A stretch of 24,872 nucleotides of DNA, taken from assembly GCA_910584475.1 (NCBI GenBank), contig CAJUBD010000029.1, forward strand, positions 1-24,872. Direction: 5' to 3'. The stretch is from an uncultured Treponema sp. (GTDB lineage: Bacteria; Spirochaetota; Spirochaetia; Treponematales; Treponemataceae). Numbering within the stretch: the first letter of the stretch is position 1; each line of letters begins with the position of its first letter. The notes under the pieces are model-generated. The model did no database searches, was not told where the DNA came from, and saw only the letters and a program-made list of their open reading frames with translations. The position numbers were made by a program, and so were the translations under genes. This document shows positions 1 to 7,275 of the stretch, piece by piece.

Positions 1-2460
1 ATGAACAATGGCGAAATCAGCGGCAACGAGGCAAATGGCAGTGGCGGCGGCGTGTGTGTCGCCAGCGGCGGCACGCTCACGATGGACGGCGGAGAAATCA
101 GCGGCAACAAGGTGACCTACCACGGCGGCGGCGTGTGTGTCGATTTGAACAGCACATTCACGATGAACAAGGGCGAAATCAGCGGCAACGAGGCAAATGG
201 CAGTGGCGGCGGCGTGTTTGTCTTCAGCAGCGGCAAGTTCACGATGAACAATGGCGAAATCAGCGGCAACGAGGCAAATGGCAGTGGTGGCGGTGGCGTG
301 TACACCAATGGCACATTCACGATGAACAAGGGCGAAATCAGCGGAAACTCCGCGACCGAAAACGGCGGCGGCGTGTATGTCATCGGCGAGGATCGTCGCT
401 TTACGATGACGGGCGGCACTATCGGCGGCACGACCGCCGACGCGAAGAACACCGCGAAGAACGGCGGCGGCGTGTGCATCGCGCCCAGTGCAAACAACCC
501 CGAATCCGCCGAGGACACGTTCCTGATGGAGGGCGGCGAAGTCAGAGGAAACGAGGCGAGCGAGAACGGCGGCGGATTCTATGTCTTAGGCCAGGGGCGC
601 CGTCTTAAAATCTCAGGCGGCACTGTGAGCGGCAACACCGCCACGGCGAACGGCGGAGGGATGTACGCCGACGGCAGCTACCCCACGCTCGCAGGCGGCG
701 ATGTACGCGCGAACGCTGCGGCGAGTGGCGGCGGCATCTTCATAAACATGAGCACGCTCGACATGACGGGCGGCACGGTGGGCGCGAACACAGTGGCATC
801 CGGCGGAGACGGAAGCGGCGTCTATTTGAGCATGAGCACGCTGAAGTTAAGCGGCGGCGCGCTCGTGGAGGACGGAAACGACATCTTCAATGGCAACGGC
901 ACGATAAAACTCGCGTCCGCGCTCACACAGGCGAAGGTCGCCGCCATCACGCTCCCCGACGCGTACTACGCGGCGGGAAATGAAGTCATCCTTCAAGCCG
1001 ACCCGTCAGTGACGATAGACGGCGACACCTGCGGCAAGTTCTCCGTGAATCCGCCGCCAAGCGGAACGGAATGGCGGCTCGTTCCGAGCGACGACGGCAC
1101 GGCGGGCGTGCTCAAAAGCGCTCAGACGAAATTCTATGTGCGCGGCACGAGCGCGCCCTGCTATGACAACGCGACGGCGAGCGACCCATGGTACGGAGCG
1201 GCCGCGGCAAGCGACACGAACGACGGAAGCGTGAAAAAGCCCTTCGCCACGATACAAAAGGCAATCGACGCGGTACTGGACGCGAACGACGGCGCGAGCG
1301 AATACACGATTTATGTGGACGGAACGCTCACCTATGATGGAAGCGGTACGGTAATGGCGTATGTCAACAATACCCCCAGCGTCCTCAAACTGAAGATAAT
1401 CTCCCTGCACCCTACGGAAAAGGCCACGCTGGACGCGAACAAAAAAGGATCCCACGTAATAGTTCTCGGTCTTAAAACAGGCAGTGAACTGACGCTCGAA
1501 AGGCTAGTCCTGAAGAACGCCTCCAGTAGTACCACCACATACGGATATGCCGGCAACGGACTAAGCACGCGTTACACAAACGTCTACCTTGTGGACTGCG
1601 AAATAAAGGACAACATCAGAGACGCTTCTGGCGGCGGAGGCGCGGCGGGCATCTATATAACGAATTGCGATGAAGTTACGATGACGAACTGCACGGTGAG
1701 CGGAAACAAATTTTCGAACACAAGCGGCAATGGCACAGGCGGAGTTTGTTTTGAAACCGTGAAAAAGATTACCATAACGGACTGCAACATAATAACCAAC
1801 ACTTCCGATATTTATACTGGCGGTGTCCAATGTTCTAGCGGCGAAGCCACGATGACAAACTGCACTGTGAGCGGCAATACGGGCAGAGTCGCAGGCGGCA
1901 TTTATAATAACGCGAAACTCACTCTCAAAGGCTGTACCGTGAGCGGCAACACCGCCACTGGCGACGCTTCGGGCAACTATAGCTTAGGCGGCGGAATCCT
2001 CGCATATGGCGGCAACTCCGACCTAACAATAGAGGACACCGAAATCTCGGGCAACACGGCGGCGAGCGGCGCGGGCATCTACGGCGCGGGCGGCACGATC
2101 ACGCTCAAAAGCGGCGCGAAGGTCATAAACAACATAGGCAGCGGCATCTACGCCACGAACTACGACTCCAATCATAGCACCACGCTCATAATGGAGAACG
2201 GCGATATCAGCGGCAACACGAACGCGGCGGAAGGCGGCGGAGTGCTCGTGAACAACGGAAGCACCTTCACGATGAACGGCGGGACAATCAGCGGAAACAC
2301 GGCGACCAACTATGGCGGCGGCGTGAGAGTTGGCAGCAATGGCACGTTCACGATGAACGATGGTACAATCAGCGGAAATGCCGCCGCTTCTAGCAAAGGC
2401 GTTCACACAGATACTGCTGGCACTTTCACCCAGAACGGCGGCACGGTGCAAAGCGACTAG
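1..2460 (+). CDS. Right-handed beta-helix repeat surface protein (5' partial)
   Basis: The reading frame is open from the first base, and the ATG there is an internal repeat codon, so the true start and signal peptide lie outside the window. The 819 visible residues hold two blocks of short beta-helix repeats with the recurring pattern TMNGGEISGN followed by GGGVYV (about residues 1-300 and 480-819). Between them, residues 404-422 (SDTNDG...KPFATIQKAI) match the opening of DUF1565/pectate-lyase-like beta-helix domains. Such repeats fold into parallel beta-solenoids and are common in treponeme surface or secreted proteins. The protein ends in the repeats with no autotransporter barrel, so export to the surface would need another route. 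Near-identical DNA units at 1, 82, 163, 244 and 322 show a period of 81/78 bp. Base composition is far more GC-rich than the right-hand end of the window. Adhesin function is inferred, not shown. Confidence 0.8.
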   Translation: MNNGEISGNEANGSGGGVCVASGGTLTMDGGEISGNKVTYHGGGVCVDLNSTFTMNKGEISGNEANGSGGGVFVFSSGKFTMNNGEISGNEANGSGGGGVYTNGTFTMNKGEISGNSATENGGGVYVIGEDRRFTMTGGTIGGTTADAKNTAKNGGGVCIAPSANNPESAEDTFLMEGGEVRGNEASENGGGFYVLGQGRRLKISGGTVSGNTATANGGGMYADGSYPTLAGGDVRANAAASGGGIFINMSTLDMTGGTVGANTVASGGDGSGVYLSMSTLKLSGGALVEDGNDIFNGNGTIKLASALTQAKVAAITLPDAYYAAGNEVILQADPSVTIDGDTCGKFSVNPPPSGTEWRLVPSDDGTAGVLKSAQTKFYVRGTSAPCYDNATASDPWYGAAAASDTNDGSVKKPFATIQKAIDAVLDANDGASEYTIYVDGTLTYDGSGTVMAYVNNTPSVLKLKIISLHPTEKATLDANKKGSHVIVLGLKTGSELTLERLVLKNASSSTTTYGYAGNGLSTRYTNVYLVDCEIKDNIRDASGGGGAAGIYITNCDEVTMTNCTVSGNKFSNTSGNGTGGVCFETVKKITITDCNIITNTSDIYTGGVQCSSGEATMTNCTVSGNTGRVAGGIYNNAKLTLKGCTVSGNTATGDASGNYSLGGGILAYGGNSDLTIEDTEISGNTAASGAGIYGAGGTITLKSGAKVINNIGSGIYATNYDSNHSTTLIMENGDISGNTNAAEGGGVLVNNGSTFTMNGGTISGNTATNYGGGVRVGSNGTFTMNDGTISGNAAASSKGVHTDTAGTFTQNGGTVQSD

Positions 2461-2528
2461 GATTTTCGGCATCACATTTCGAGCCGTCCGCGCAGATTGT
2501 TTTGCGCGAGGCGAGAAAAACAAAGAAT

Positions 2529-2541
2529 GCCGCCTTGCGGC
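2529..2541 (-). terminator. Probable terminator of the minus-strand zapA-yaiI unit
   Basis: Read on the minus strand there is a 5-bp stem GCCGC-AAG-GCGGC followed by the T-rich tail ATTCTTTGTTTTTC. It overlaps the first base of the YaiI stop codon. A second weaker hairpin (CGCGCA/TGCGCG, 2489-2508) lies between it and the convergent beta-helix gene, but lacks a T-run on either strand. Confidence 0.5.
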
Positions 2542-2999
2542 TAAACCAGTTTGTGGATCTCCCTGTCGAAAGTGTTGGCGAATTGCGCGAATTCTTTTTT
2601 CGAGTACGCGCTCCGCCTTTTCGTTCCGAGTCCCAATTCGCCCATCTGGATTCCGATCTCGCGCTCTTTGAGCCTTCGTCCGATGTTTTCCGCGCAAAAA
2701 AGCGTTCCCCGGTCGTTCATCACGCGGATGCCCTTTTCAAGCAAGGCGGCGGCGAGCGGAATGTCGCGCGTCACGACTATGTCGTATTCAGCGCAATTTT
2801 CCAAAATCCAATTGTCCGCCGCCTGACTTTCTTCCGGGCAAATTTTCATTGAAAATTTTTTTCCCGCGCCGTCGCTCGGAATCTTTTTGTTCGCGATGAA
2901 AATCAATTCGACGTTCAATTTTTGCGTGTATGAAAGAAGGTATTTTCTCACGAGAAGCGGGCAGGAATCCGCGTCCACCAAAACGCGCGCTTTGCTCAA
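2541..2999 (-). CDS. YaiI/YqxD family protein (DUF188, UPF0178)
   Basis: A 152-residue protein with the family hallmarks: DADSCP near the N-terminus (residues 9-14), VTRDIPLA in the middle, then NDRG. These acidic clusters resemble a PIN/NYN-like nuclease fold, but no biochemical role is firmly known. The length matches the family (about 150). The start is TTG at 2999, preceded by AGGG seven bases upstream, and overlaps the zapA stop in the 4-base string TTGA, so translation is probably coupled to zapA. No ATG gives the conserved N-terminus. It is the last gene of the minus-strand block that begins with the ZapB-like gene or infC. Confidence 0.88.
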   Translation of the reverse strand: MSKARVLVDADSCPLLVRKYLLSYTQKLNVELIFIANKKIPSDGAGKKFSMKICPEESQAADNWILENCAEYDIVVTRDIPLAAALLEKGIRVMNDRGTLFCAENIGRRLKEREIGIQMGELGLGTKRRSAYSKKEFAQFANTFDREIHKLV

Positions 3000-3313
3000 C
3001 TCAATGCCCTGTCGATTTTTTCAATCATGCTGTACGCAAGGCGTTCGGCTTCCTCGCCCAACTTTGAGTCGATGTCGGCGTTTTGTATCGCGTCCTTTTG
3101 CTGGAGGATCTTTCGCTTTTCCTTGAAAAGCTCGTCGGAAATGAGGATTCCCGCCAAAACCGCGATTTGCTTTTGGTCGGTGATTCCGTCGTTGCGCTGG
3201 ATTTCGTCGCAGACATTCTTATAATATTCGCGGATTTTTTCGAGGTACGGCAAATCCTCGTCGGCCTTCATTGCGAACGAAGTTCCCAAAACGTTGATTT
3301 GAAGGACTGCCAT
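2996..3313 (-). CDS. zapA: Cell division protein ZapA
   Basis: A 105-residue protein with the ZapA layout: an N-terminal beta segment binding FtsZ (VLQINVLGTSFAMKADED), a short helical region, and a C-terminal coiled coil from about residue 60. ZapA bundles FtsZ filaments and promotes Z-ring assembly at midcell in the cytoplasm. It lies 3 bases after the stop of the upstream ZapB-like gene and overlaps the YaiI gene by 4 bases, so all three are likely one operon. The best Shine-Dalgarno candidate, AAGGA, sits 13 bases from the ATG, which is long, so coupling to the upstream gene may matter. Confidence 0.85.
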   Translation of the reverse strand: MAVLQINVLGTSFAMKADEDLPYLEKIREYYKNVCDEIQRNDGITDQKQIAVLAGILISDELFKEKRKILQQKDAIQNADIDSKLGEEAERLAYSMIEKIDRALS

Positions 3314-3316
3314 TTT

Positions 3317-3844
3317 CTAGAAGATTTCCTTGGGAGGATTCTCGTCATCGGTCTCAAACGAAGTGTCGCCGAAAAGCGAATCCTTTTCTTCAGCGTCCGC
3401 GCCGAATTCAAATCCGTCGTTTTCCAAAGTCGGCGCATTTTCTTGAGGCGCGGCATTTTGAACGCCTTGGCTTTCCTGAACGTCTTGCGAAGTTGAATCC
3501 TGCGAGACTTGTTCGGCGGAAACTGCCATGGTTTCGTCTTCGGCGGCCTGCCCTTCGGATTTCTCTGTCGCAGAAATCTGCTCCGCTTTCGGAGCGCATG
3601 CGGCGTTGTCGAGCAGAGCGTTTTCCACCTCGTCAAGGCGATTCAAGGCGCTCATGATTCCGCTTTCGATTTTTTTCTCGTCCGCCATGAAACTTGAAAG
3701 AAGCTCCGTTTTTTCAGAAAGCGCGTTTGTGAGCTCGGAACACTTTGTGCGCAGAGCATCGTTTTCTGACTTGAGCTGTCCGATTTTCTGAACAGCACTT
3801 TCAACTTTTTCTTGCAGGAGATAAATTTGATCCACTGAAATCAT
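3317..3844 (-). CDS. ZapB-like coiled-coil protein with acidic tail
   Basis: A 175-residue protein in two parts. Residues 1-80 form a heptad-patterned coiled coil (IYLLQEKVESAVQKIGQLKS and onward) resembling ZapB. Residues 85-175 are Glu/Gln/Ser/Ala-rich, acidic, low in complexity and probably disordered. ZapB bridges ZapA to the nucleoid and division machinery in gammaproteobacteria and is only about 80 residues there, so the tail is extra. Assignment rests on the coiled coil plus its position 3 bases before zapA. It could equally be a generic treponeme coiled-coil protein. The start ATG has GAGG six bases upstream. Confidence 0.55.
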   Translation of the reverse strand: MISVDQIYLLQEKVESAVQKIGQLKSENDALRTKCSELTNALSEKTELLSSFMADEKKIESGIMSALNRLDEVENALLDNAACAPKAEQISATEKSEGQAAEDETMAVSAEQVSQDSTSQDVQESQGVQNAAPQENAPTLENDGFEFGADAEEKDSLFGDTSFETDDENPPKEIF

Positions 3845-3866
3845 TTTGCGCCTCGAATTTTTTTGT

Positions 3867-3897
3867 CCGCGCGAATGGAATCTCTCCGTTCACGCGG
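3867..3897. other. Stem-loop between rplT and the ZapB-like gene
   Basis: CCGCGCGAATGGA pairs with TCCGTTCACGCGG across a 5-base loop, with one mismatch and one G-T pair. On the transcribed minus strand it is followed by ACAAAAAAA rather than a T-run, so it is not a canonical intrinsic terminator. It could stabilise the 3' end of the rplT message or dampen read-through into the division genes. Confidence 0.5.
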
Positions 3898-3917
3898 ATG
3901 CGTTTGCAAATGCTTTT

Positions 3918-4277
3918 TTATGCAGCCAACGCCTTTTTCACCGTCTCCACCACCGCCTTGAACGCGGCGGGGTCTTCGATTGCCAAATTGGACAAGGCCT
4001 TGCGGTCAAGCGTGATTCCGGCTTTGTTGAGTCCGGATATGAACCGCGAATAGGTAAGCCCTTCTTCGCGGACGGCCGCGTTGATACGCGCAATCCACAA
4101 AGAGCGGAAGTTGCCTTTTTTGTCGCGGCGGTCGACATAGGCGTGGCTCAATGCCTTGGTCACGGCGTCTTTGGCGGCTTTGAAGTTTGTGCCGCGGCGA
4201 CCTTTAAAGCCCTTGGCGAGCTTGAGAATCTTTATGCGCCTGTTCTTTCTTTTCGGTCCGTCTACTGCTCTAGACAT
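3918..4277 (-). CDS. rplT: 50S ribosomal protein L20
   Basis: A 119-residue basic protein, the usual length for L20, opening MSRAVDGPKRKNRRIKILKL and carrying the conserved segment LWIARINAAVREEGLTYSRF. L20 binds 23S rRNA early in 50S assembly. It follows rpmI by 10 bases and has a strong AAGGAG site seven bases before the ATG. In several bacteria L20 represses its own infC-rpmI-rplT operon by binding mRNA; I see no obvious 23S-mimic structure in the 33-base infC-rpmI gap, so such control is not shown here. Confidence 0.97.
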   Translation of the reverse strand: MSRAVDGPKRKNRRIKILKLAKGFKGRRGTNFKAAKDAVTKALSHAYVDRRDKKGNFRSLWIARINAAVREEGLTYSRFISGLNKAGITLDRKALSNLAIEDPAAFKAVVETVKKALAA

Positions 4278-4287
4278 AGTTCACTCC

Positions 4288-4488
4288 TTATCCATACGGA
4301 AGCATCTGCTTCCTTACTTTTGCTGCGTCTGCTTCCGCGAGAATTCCCTTTTGGCGCAAGTGCATCTTTCGTTTTGCAGAGCGTTTCGTGAGAATATGGC
4401 GGAGGTTCATCTTCTTGTACTTTACCTTGCCCGTTCCGGTAAGGGAAAGCCGCTTTGAAGCGGATTTTTTCGTCTTCATCTTAGGCAT
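4288..4488 (-). CDS. rpmI: 50S ribosomal protein L35
   Basis: A 66-residue, highly basic protein with the L35 signature MPKMKTKKSASKRL and central HILTKRSAKRKMHLR. It is full length for the family. GAGG lies six bases before the ATG. It sits 33 bases after infC and 10 bases before rplT in the widespread infC-rpmI-rplT order, so it is almost certainly co-transcribed from the infC promoter. Confidence 0.97.
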   Translation of the reverse strand: MPKMKTKKSASKRLSLTGTGKVKYKKMNLRHILTKRSAKRKMHLRQKGILAEADAAKVRKQMLPYG

Positions 4489-4521
4489 AACAAACCTCTT
4501 TTTGTCCGCGTAGCGCGAACG

Positions 4522-5064
4522 TTAATTTTGCGGGGAATTTTTGTTCCCGCTGGCTTTTGCAGAAATCGTCATCGACATGAACTTGCCTTCCATCGCGGCA
4601 GGCTTTTCGATGACATACGCCGAGGTGAGCCTTTTTAGAACCTCTTTCAGGACATCGAATCCGAGTTCGGTATGGGCAAGTTCTCGTCCGCGGAAACGGA
4701 TCGTGACCTTTACCTTGTCGCCCTCGTCAAGGAATTCCTGTATGTGCTTCGCTTTCGTGTCAAGATCGCCCGGTCCGATTTTGGGCTGCATCCTGATCTC
4801 TTTGAGTTTCAATACCTTCTGCTTTTTCTTGGAGTCACGGAGCTTTTTCTCCTGTTCAAAGCGATATCGTCCGAAATCGAGTATTTTGCAAACCGGCGGG
4901 TTGGCATTTGGCGCGACCTCAACGAGGTCGAGATCTCTTTCCCTAGCCATTCTGAGCGCGTCAACCGTAGGAATTATTCCGAGCTGTCCGCCCTGATCGT
5001 CTATAAGTCTGACTTCTCTTACGCGGATTCTTTCGTTAATCCGTGTGCCCCTATTGTCTGCCAA
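4522..5064 (-). CDS. infC: Translation initiation factor IF-3 (TTG start)
   Basis: IF-3 binds the 30S subunit, blocks premature 50S joining and proofreads start-codon pairing. The N-terminal domain (NRGTRINERIRVREVRLID) and the C-terminal domain (IRFRGRELAHTELGFDVL) are both complete. I place the start at the TTG at 5064 because AGGAGG lies four bases before it (5069-5074), and the resulting 180 residues match the family and begin MADNRGTRINERI. An ATG ten codons upstream (5094) would add a non-conserved MCVFQTRGGQ that is encoded by the Shine-Dalgarno region itself. A small hairpin GTGTTT-TTC-AAACAC sits just before the Shine-Dalgarno. A clear promoter lies 44 bases upstream. Confidence 0.95.
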   Translation of the reverse strand: MADNRGTRINERIRVREVRLIDDQGGQLGIIPTVDALRMARERDLDLVEVAPNANPPVCKILDFGRYRFEQEKKLRDSKKKQKVLKLKEIRMQPKIGPGDLDTKAKHIQEFLDEGDKVKVTIRFRGRELAHTELGFDVLKEVLKRLTSAYVIEKPAAMEGKFMSMTISAKASGNKNSPQN

Positions 5065-5114
5065 CTGGCCTCCTCGTGTTTGAAAAACACACACATATAT
5101 TAAGCGTGGAATTC

Positions 5115-5143
5115 ATTATAACAAAAAAGAAGAATCTTGTCTA
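5115..5143 (-). promoter_or_regulatory. Sigma-70-type promoter of the infC operon
   Basis: On the minus strand there is TAGACA (5138-5143), a 17-base spacer and a perfect TATAAT (5115-5120). The predicted start near 5108 gives a leader of about 44 bases that includes the AGGAGG site of infC. Confidence 0.75.
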
Positions 5144-5162
5144 TACCTTTGGAAAGAAAAAT

Positions 5163-6410
5163 TCATTCGCCGTCTTTGAACGCTGCCATAATCTCGGAAA
5201 TGCGATCGCGCACTTGAAAAAAGACTCCCACGATTTCCGGATCAAACTGCGTTCCAGCATGCTTTTGAATTTCGGCAAAGGCGTCGTCTATGTTCCACGC
5301 GTCCTTGTAGCACCGCTTGTGGCTGAGCGCGTCAAACACATCTGCCACGGCGACGATCCTTGCCGCCAAAGGAATGTCCTCTCCCCTCAGTCTCGCAGCG
5401 GGAGAAATGGTGTCGCCTATTTGCACGTCCGACAAATCGTAGTCGCCGGGGTAGCCTGTCAAATCTCCGTCGTACCATTCGTGGTGGTGCAAAACCACGT
5501 CACGGCACATTTCGTCCAAAAACGACTCGGGCGGATCGAACAATTTCGCGCCGAAAACCGTGTGCCCTTGCATTACGGAGCGTTCCTCTGGCGTAAAGCG
5601 CGGATAAGTTTTTTTCAGGACGGCATCGGAAATGGCGATTTTTCCCACGTCATGAAATTTCGCGGCGATTTTCAGCGAATCGCGAAAACGATGCGCCTCG
5701 TCTTCTGGAATTTTGTTGTTGAACGCCCAACGGTCGTATATTTCAATCGCGAAATTCGAAACGCGCTCGACATGCCCATAAGTTTCTTTCGGGTCACGGA
5801 ATTCCGCCATGCGGAGCATTCGTCTCACCATATTGTTTGTAAGGTTCGCTTTTTCCAAGGTTTGCATGACATTCGAGGCGAAATGCTTTATGTAAAGTTC
5901 CGCGTCATTGTCAAATGATATCACGTTTCCATTTTCATCCTGCGCATTTATGATTTGCAAAACGCCAAGAATCCTTCCGCGCGCATTCTTCAGCGCAAGC
6001 GCGTACATAGAGCGTGTGCGGTATTTCGTCGTAATGTCGGAAGAGTCATTGAATTTGTAGGGCTTTTCTCTTGGAATTTCATAAACGTCAGGAATATTGA
6101 GCGAAGTGCCCGTAGACGCGACATACCCCGCTACGGACTTTTCGTTTATGGGGAAAGAAAGAAAAGCGTACGGCAATTTCGAGCCGGGCGACAATGCGCG
6201 AAGATGCGTGTCGTTTTGGGCATACTTTATCTTCAGATTGTTTCCTTCGACAATGTATATTGAACCGGCGTCGGCATTGACGATCCTCCTAGTCTCGGTG
6301 AGAATGCGCTCCAAAAGGACATCGATGTCCTGAATTTCGCCGAGAAGTTTTTCAATTTCTATTATGCTTTCGAGTTTCTTTTCTCTTGTCGACTTCGTTT
6401 TTTTCGCCAT
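5163..6410 (-). CDS. GAF-HD-GYP domain protein (cyclic-di-GMP phosphodiesterase type)
   Basis: A 415-residue cytoplasmic protein. A GAF sensor domain spans about residues 25-185. The HD-GYP domain follows, with H213, the HD pair at 253-254, H283, HHHE at 308-311, and GYP at 319-321. HD-GYP enzymes hydrolyse c-di-GMP to pGpG or GMP using a bi- or trinuclear metal centre; the visible ligands are intact. The loop between GYP and GEDIPLAARI is about 17 residues longer than usual. I chose the ATG at 6410 because it starts a Lys-rich N-terminus before the GAF domain; the open frame upstream reads through the methyltransferase gene. The leader is only about 10 bases (AGGTAGTTCT). Confidence 0.88.
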   Translation of the reverse strand: MAKKTKSTREKKLESIIEIEKLLGEIQDIDVLLERILTETRRIVNADAGSIYIVEGNNLKIKYAQNDTHLRALSPGSKLPYAFLSFPINEKSVAGYVASTGTSLNIPDVYEIPREKPYKFNDSSDITTKYRTRSMYALALKNARGRILGVLQIINAQDENGNVISFDNDAELYIKHFASNVMQTLEKANLTNNMVRRMLRMAEFRDPKETYGHVERVSNFAIEIYDRWAFNNKIPEDEAHRFRDSLKIAAKFHDVGKIAISDAVLKKTYPRFTPEERSVMQGHTVFGAKLFDPPESFLDEMCRDVVLHHHEWYDGDLTGYPGDYDLSDVQIGDTISPAARLRGEDIPLAARIVAVADVFDALSHKRCYKDAWNIDDAFAEIQKHAGTQFDPEIVGVFFQVRDRISEIMAAFKDGE

Positions 6411-6426
6411 AGAACTACCTGCCGAG

Positions 6427-6455
6427 ATTATATCACATTCAGATTTTTTGCGCAA
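6427..6455 (-). promoter_or_regulatory. Extended -10 promoter of the HD-GYP gene
   Basis: On the minus strand there is TTGCGC (6450-6455), a 17-base spacer and TGA-TATAAT, an extended -10 (hexamer 6427-6432). The predicted start is near 6420, ten bases before the ATG. It overlaps the stop codon region of the upstream methyltransferase gene, so the HD-GYP gene has its own promoter despite the 28-base gap. Confidence 0.65.
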
Positions 6456-7275
6456 GAAAGAAATAAATCGGACCGCAGTTCTTTTGCGTGTCGGGAAGTA
6501 CGCTGCATCCGAATTCGCTTTTTTCAAACGAAGGAAAGTCAATTCCACCGAAAATGGAAACATCGTTTTCGATGTGCTTTTTTTGCAGAAATTGGATTTC
6601 GTCAAATTCCACGGCGCGGATTTGACCCTGAAATTTTTTCAAAAGTCTTTTCACTACCCCACAATTTTCCTCGTCTGAAATCGCGCATGTCGAATAAAGC
6701 AAAAAGCCGCCGCTTTTCAAAATGCGGAACGCGCTCGAAAGGAGCGACCACTGCCGCATCGCAAGCGAACGCACGCGGGCGGGCGACCATTGGCGCAAGT
6801 ATTTCGGCGAGGAAATTACATGCCGTTCTGAAGAGCAAGGCGCGTCGAGGAGAATCGCGTCGTAAAGCGCATCCTGCTTTTTACACAGGAGCGCGCCGTC
6901 ATAGCAAGTGGTTTTTACGCGCGACTTTTCGTCGGGCAAAAGATGCTCTGAAACGACGCGCTCAAGCCTACATTTTCTCTCGAAAGAAAGTTCGTTCGAA
7001 AAAAGCCGCGCGTCGCGCTCCATTCGCCGCGCGAGCACGAGCGTCTTTCCGCCGGGAGCCGCGCACATGTCGAGAATCTTTTCCGCGCCGTCCAAAGGCA
7101 AAGTCAAAGCCGCCAAAATGCTCGCCGAATCGAGAAAATAAGTCTTCGCTCCGGCATCGAACGCCACAGGCGAGGCCTCCTGCAAAAGCGCGGCTTTGAG
7201 GGCTTGCCAGCGCGCGGCGTAAACCGAAGAATAATATTTTTCGAAACCTTCCTCTCCGTGAAGTTTTTCCGACAT
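6439..7275 (-). CDS. RsmB/NSUN-family rRNA (cytosine-C5) methyltransferase
   Basis: A 278-residue SAM-dependent RNA m5C methyltransferase. Motif I is DMCAAPGGKT (residues 69-78). Motif IV is DAPCSSERH, with C147 as the catalytic or release cysteine, and motif VI is YSTCAIS with the second cysteine C197. The SSERH ending is closer to the short NSUN3/4-type proteins than to full RsmB, and the N-terminal NusB-like RNA-binding domain of RsmB is absent, so the exact target base is unknown. The start ATG at 7275 shares one base with the stop of the upstream GH3 gene (TGATG) and has AAGGA seven bases before it, which indicates translational coupling. Confidence 0.88.
   Translation of the reverse strand: MSEKLHGEEGFEKYYSSVYAARWQALKAALLQEASPVAFDAGAKTYFLDSASILAALTLPLDGAEKILDMCAAPGGKTLVLARRMERDARLFSNELSFERKCRLERVVSEHLLPDEKSRVKTTCYDGALLCKKQDALYDAILLDAPCSSERHVISSPKYLRQWSPARVRSLAMRQWSLLSSAFRILKSGGFLLYSTCAISDEENCGVVKRLLKKFQGQIRAVEFDEIQFLQKKHIENDVSIFGGIDFPSFEKSEFGCSVLPDTQKNCGPIYFFLAQKI

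Noticed and set aside
1..400. 81-bp repeats considered as a CRISPR array or satellite
   Set aside because: The repeats are coding, multiples of three, with no unique spacers; they are protein repeats.
1..2460. Several long frames on the opposite strand and in the +2 frame of the beta-helix gene
   Set aside because: They mirror the GC-rich repeats, have repetitive Arg/Pro-rich translations and no ribosome sites. The forward frame gives a clear protein family.
4489..4521. L20 autoregulatory site between infC and rpmI
   Set aside because: The gap is only 33 bases and shows no structure resembling the 23S L20-binding site.
6411..6605. N-terminal extension of the HD-GYP frame
   Set aside because: It runs through the promoter and into the methyltransferase gene; the GAF domain and the promoter place the start at 6410.
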